A stretch of 64,000 nucleotides of DNA from Halocaridina rubra (lineage: Eukaryota > Arthropoda > Malacostraca > Decapoda > Atyidae): positions 1 through 64,000 of the forward strand of contig JAXCGZ010009915.1 in NCBI GenBank assembly GCA_037179515.1, read 5' to 3'. Below, piece by piece: positions 39,905 through 64,000 of the stretch; the first letter of the stretch is position 1; the number at the start of each line of letters is the position of its first letter. Made by a program: the position numbers and the translations under genes. The notes under the pieces are model-generated. The model was not told where the DNA came from and did no database searches. It was given only the letters and a program-made list of their open reading frames with translations.

Positions 39905-42540
39905 GAAGGTCAAAATGTAAATTCTGTAAGCTTATAAAGCTAGAAATACAATAGTAGTACAGAGTCTTTATCTATTTTACCAATACCCAGAATATTTTCT
40001 GATGACCTCCATTAAGAGTCAAATGAAGTTCCCACCAATGCCTAGTCTGTAACCAAGACGATAAAACTGCAAATCTCCTAAATTATTTGTGGTCACATAA
40101 TAGAGTAACAGACTCATGTACAATGATATAAAGTAAGATAGGTATACTTCTCTTACTAGCTAAAGTTATATTTGCATACAAAGTAACATTATATTTTTGT
40201 GGCTATTATCCAGTACATTATAAAATTACCAAATATTATTCTAAGTCTTTTTGCATACGTTGATGATATTTCATATCATATATCCATACGGCAAATGCTT
40301 CTATCTAAAGCTTTAATGCTTCTCTCTTGAGAAAGTCAGTGATATCTTTTCCATCTAGCACAAGAAAAACCAGAAGCATCTTCATTCAAACATTTTACCG
40401 AGCTAAAGGGCCATCAAGAATATATGGTAGTGCAATACAGCAAGAGGTGTTTATAATACAATATAACTACCAAAATAATAGATTCACAGTAAAGTCAAAG
40501 GGGATTAGATCGTGACGTTAGTAAAGACTGAGGAAGAATATAGTAGAAAAAAGTGATGAAAAGTTCTTTCATTCTTGTAACAGTTGAAACAAGGAAAAGC
40601 GTAACCACCTTTAATACAAAATTGTACTTCATAATATAATACATGCTGCTATTTGAGAGAAAATCAAGCTTATATATAAATACCCTATATCTATGGCTCA
40701 TCACCTTGAGGTGGTGAGGAGGCTTGTATGACCTAATGATTAGGAGAAAAACCTTCAAAAGCATTAGTTTCTGGCAGGATCCTCTACGGTAGCAAGGTCA
40801 ATGATGAGAGTTAAGACTAAGAATGATCCAACCCTCAAAAATTTAACTGCAGACCAGGGAGTTGCTTATAACTCAACAGCTGTGAAGGCAGACGAAGACT
40901 GCAACAGATCTATCAGCTCCAATCCTTTTGGTTTTCATGCCACTGGAATCGATCGGTTAATTTTGTGAATTATCATATGCATCTTGGAGTGCAACATCAA
41001 GTACATATCAAACTAACACACGCACAGCCAATTATACTATGTAAACCAGCAAAAGCCTATAGATAACGGAGCATGATAATCATCCTCAACCTCGAAAGAC
41101 TATCACCACTACCACTTAAAAATACAACAGCCTTCCTTTCTAAAAAAATCGAATATTTACAATATTATTGAGGTAAAATAAAGTAAAATTAAAACACCCA
41201 CACAATCCTTAAGACAACTAAAGATCCCCTTGTCCTATTAAGTCCTTTCCAAATGAAAACTGACAATATGAAAAATCATCCCAGTGTCATAGCATATGAA
41301 AGTATGGGAAGAGAATTGGAACTATGAGAAAAGTCTTTAGACAAGAAGAATTTTACATTGGTTGTACTCATTCTTTCTTTTAGTAACAAGAAAAATACAT
41401 AAGGCATAACGTGCATGAAGTATAGGCAGACTCCTGAAAGTATACAATAGATAAGAATGACAATCCATATATTCTTAATCACAGACTTATCACAGAGACA
41501 GACTCATTATATCCTGCTCATCCTCATTCCTTTCATCAGTTGTTCAGTGGAAGAAAAATTTTCTGGGAGAGAGGGACTGACAGCCCTTTGCTTCCCAATA
41601 GTTGGCTCTAATGACATGCATGGAATACGCGTGAGCTATTATTTTACCCCCATGACAAGTGATAGCAAATGGAATATATTACATAGGTAAATGTGGACAG
41701 AACAGTCCCCTATATCAACTACTGGAGTGTTGCAATGCATAGCTATATAGTGTACTGGCCATACTGAAACTATGAATAATATCCAATAGAAAAAAAAGCA
41801 AGTTAAGGCAACAGGGAGTAATTTACAATTACAGAGATGAGGTTTTCCACAATGGATGCCTTTCTTTGCACTACACAGCAGCTCACCCTACAACCAATAT
41901 GCAAAAGATAAAAGAGATACACTTCGCCATTCTTTTCTTAAAATTAATTCATATTAAAATTCTTGTATACTGTAAACAAAATGACATTCTTAAATTAAAA
42001 CACCAGTAACCTGCTCCGTTTATTTGTACCTGATGTACTCAATGACATTAGGTCAAAGTACATTATAAATCACTTTGAATACATATCTTTAGCATGCTCC
42101 TAATCATCTTTTCACAGAGATTTACTCCCTTTACACCTCGCTGAAATAACTCAAAATACGTAAATCTGGTAAATTTGTTTTTAGTCTACAACGGTTTTAT
42201 CCCTCTTTACATCTTTTCTTCTTCTTTGTATATCCTGTTCCCTGTGTAAAGCAGAAAGTCCTTAAAACGTACAAGGGAGCAGGTTACAAAAATCCTTCCC
42301 TCACTGAGGCATTAGTTCTGGTCAGAAAACAACTGATAAACAAGGCAAAGATGGTCAAAATGTGATGTAATCCTGTTACCTAATCAGATGCATGTATTAA
42401 AACCTTGCTAGCTTAGAAAAATAAAAAATAAATAAAAAACTGTATTCACCTATACACAATCCTGCTCGAGAAAGAAGGTCTGGTCTGCCACGGTGGCCCT
42501 TTTTGAGTTATGTACACCAGCATATTCCCCAATCCCTCCT
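39905..42540. other. intergenic region, little recognised
   Basis: AT-rich. Contains one copy of the dispersed gggactgacagcccttt family (about 41560-41660). No gene signature. Confidence 0.4.
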
Positions 42541-42543
42541 CTA

Positions 42544-42699
42544 CAGGGTCTTCGGAAAGTCAGTGCACTTAATATAAAATATATAAATATACATAATAAT
42601 AAATACCGGTATATAACTGCACAGTGACTATATAACTATACTGTATAAATATATATGTTAATAAATATATAAGTGCACGGTGACTTTCTGAACACCCTG
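42544..42699. mobile_element. 156-bp MITE with TA target duplication
   Basis: Left end cagggtcttcggaaagtcag and right end (reverse complement) cagggtgttcagaaagtcac form about 30-bp inverted repeats ending in gtgcactta. TA flanks both ends, as for Tc1/mariner-type insertions. The interior is AT-rich and non-coding. Confidence 0.85.
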
Positions 42700-43224
42700 T
42701 ACTAGTACAACAATGACTTATGCAGACAAATCACCCCAATAGGAGTGAAAATCCCATTTTGTAGAGGATAATGACCGACTATCCTGGAAACAAAGGCACA
42801 AGCTCTAGTTAGTTGTCATTAGGTCCATTTTTCTCTGAATAATCCAGTCAGAAAGTCGTTATGGCTTAGCACAGTCCTCCCCAGGACCTGAACCTTGGAA
42901 ACCAACATCAGGCTCCATTATTCTACTGGTGTTAGCTTGATATTCCCTGTGTATTCATGTAAATACACGCCTCTATCGTCAGGTACGTGAGGGAGTCCCA
43001 ATACAGTGGTAAGAAGTGTTGGTGACTTTAGTGAGTGCGCAGCTCTCACACTTCCCCCTCCTCTGTTCCTCCCTCTCCTACCACTCAAGTCAACTACTCA
43101 CTGCCACCACACACCTATTGTCCGCCTTATATAGTGACTTAATTTGTTTATTTGTTTGTTTATCTGTATATCTTAAATACTGTATTGTTTATTTTTGGTT
43201 TACTTACATACATATTTCAGCTTG

Positions 43225-43400
43225 CTTATGTACTTGTAAAATGTGTTTAACTAGCTTATTTCTTTGGTATAGTTTAGACACACTTATGGAACATATCTAT
43301 GCTGATTAACATTATTTCTTATGGAAATATACTCTTTAAATTACGCAAAATTTGGTTTACACAAGCCTTTTGAAAACCTATCCTCACATAAAAAAAAGAG
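43225..43400. repeat. diverged copy of the 45-kb repeat family
   Basis: Shares ttctttggtatagt, atctatgct, ttatttcttatggaa and gaaaacctatcctc in the same order as the units at 44994 and 45177. Confidence 0.6.
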
Positions 43401-44310
43401 GACGCTGTATGTAGTTCCCACATTCATCCTTTCCACTCTTTATTTTTGAAGTTCTTATACTCTCTATTTTCATTCTCCATTCCTCCTTACTATTCAAGTT
43501 AAGCATTTCTTCTCTGACATTTCAGCTATGCCTCTCCCTACTTGGATCTGTTTTCATATACCTCTCAGCTCCCATCTACCTGCTCACTAAAACAGCAGTA
43601 TTTTGAAAAAAAAATATGACTAGCAGTAACCATAGTAAAAAGGAAAAAAATTCAAGTTATAATATACAATCATATTTCAATAACTGGCACTATGGCAGAA
43701 TAACATGAATTATAGAAAGAAAGAACACAATCTTAAATAGTTTATACATGTATTATAGAGATTTTTACTGATATACATTTACATCTACATATTTAATCTT
43801 TGAGCTAACTTTAATACAAAAAAATTAACTAACACAAAAAATATAAACATCTTGCAAAGATAACAGCAACTGAAAATCAAGGCAATAGACAAAACACTGG
43901 AAGTAGTAATACACAAATATAACCTTAGAAGGAATGCTTTCTGCGCACTGAACATGTCATCATATAAGTAACACTAAAGAAACTTAGAGACAGAAATTTC
44001 CTGGTTGAGTATCTGACTTACAATATCTAAAGAAAGTGTACCATGAATGAAAAATTTTGTCAACATCACTACTCCACAAGACTCTTCCATTTCTTAATAT
44101 TATCATTATGGTATTATTAAAGTGAACACGATTAGGGTAGCCTATTTAATTTTTCTCCAAAGAAATACTACATATACCAAAACTGAAGTCATGTCGAATC
44201 TATTGACAGTGAATAATAATTTAGAAGTAAATCCTATGCTCTCCACCCATTATATAATAATGCAGTCTCTCTTGTCTCAAGTGCTGAGATGATCCAAAGG
44301 TGCTGCAACT

Positions 44311-63936
<19,626 letters not shown>

Positions 63937-64000
63937 CTGCAAATTATCAAGGTACTCTACTTATATCTAAAACTATTAACTCTTAGCATGACACCATATC

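Overview
The window looks like nuclear DNA of a crustacean, most likely a decapod. Three intron-containing animal genes with GT-AG introns and close arthropod/vertebrate homologues lie in a background of very long (TA)n, (CT)n and (TAA)n arrays, TTAGG-type motifs and invertebrate transposons (a GalEa-like Copia element, Ty3/Gypsy, LINEs, pogo/Tigger, tRNA-derived SINEs). The species cannot be fixed from sequence alone.

Layout. 1-7.1 kb: repeat land with a foldback repeat, a 33-bp minisatellite, (CT)n and (TAA)n arrays, a decayed minus-strand Ty3/Gypsy element split by a SINE, and the 3' end of a CR1/L2-type LINE. 7.16-16.7 kb (+): ATP synthase subunit e (ATP5ME) in three exons. Its intron 1 carries a near-perfect 219-bp palindrome, pogo/Tigger pieces, SINEs in direct and inverted array, and three (TA)n tracts. 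18.1-33.1 kb (-): an optineurin/NEMO family gene in 13 coding exons (598 residues predicted) with a UBAN ubiquitin-binding motif and a C-terminal zinc finger. A 7.2-kb intron between its UBAN exon and the last two exons holds a nested transposon cluster: two oppositely oriented pieces of a Copia element, one of them split by a LINE. 33-44 kb: a possible 5' UTR exon at 37.9 kb, then intergenic DNA with repeats and a TA-flanked MITE. 44.3-63.9 kb (-): the C-terminal three quarters of the beta-adaptin shared by AP-1/AP-2 (14 exons seen; the N-terminal exons lie beyond the right edge).

The genes are unrelated in pathway: mitochondrial F1Fo ATP synthase, selective autophagy/NF-kB signalling, and clathrin adaptor trafficking. 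ATP5ME and the optineurin gene converge tail to tail about 1.4 kb apart (stop to stop); the optineurin and beta-adaptin genes are in tandem on the minus strand. No operon, CRISPR array or functional RNA gene was seen.

Most notable: the triplicated palindrome in ATP5ME intron 1; the inverted Copia halves with a LINE inserted in the RNase H region and a 23-nt exact match between the LTR end and the RNase H region; a GC-AG intron and a phase-preserving 18-nt candidate microexon in beta-adaptin; a perfect 36-bp intronic hairpin; several pogo-like elements sitting in or beside TA tracts; and a small dispersed repeat family recurring in many introns.
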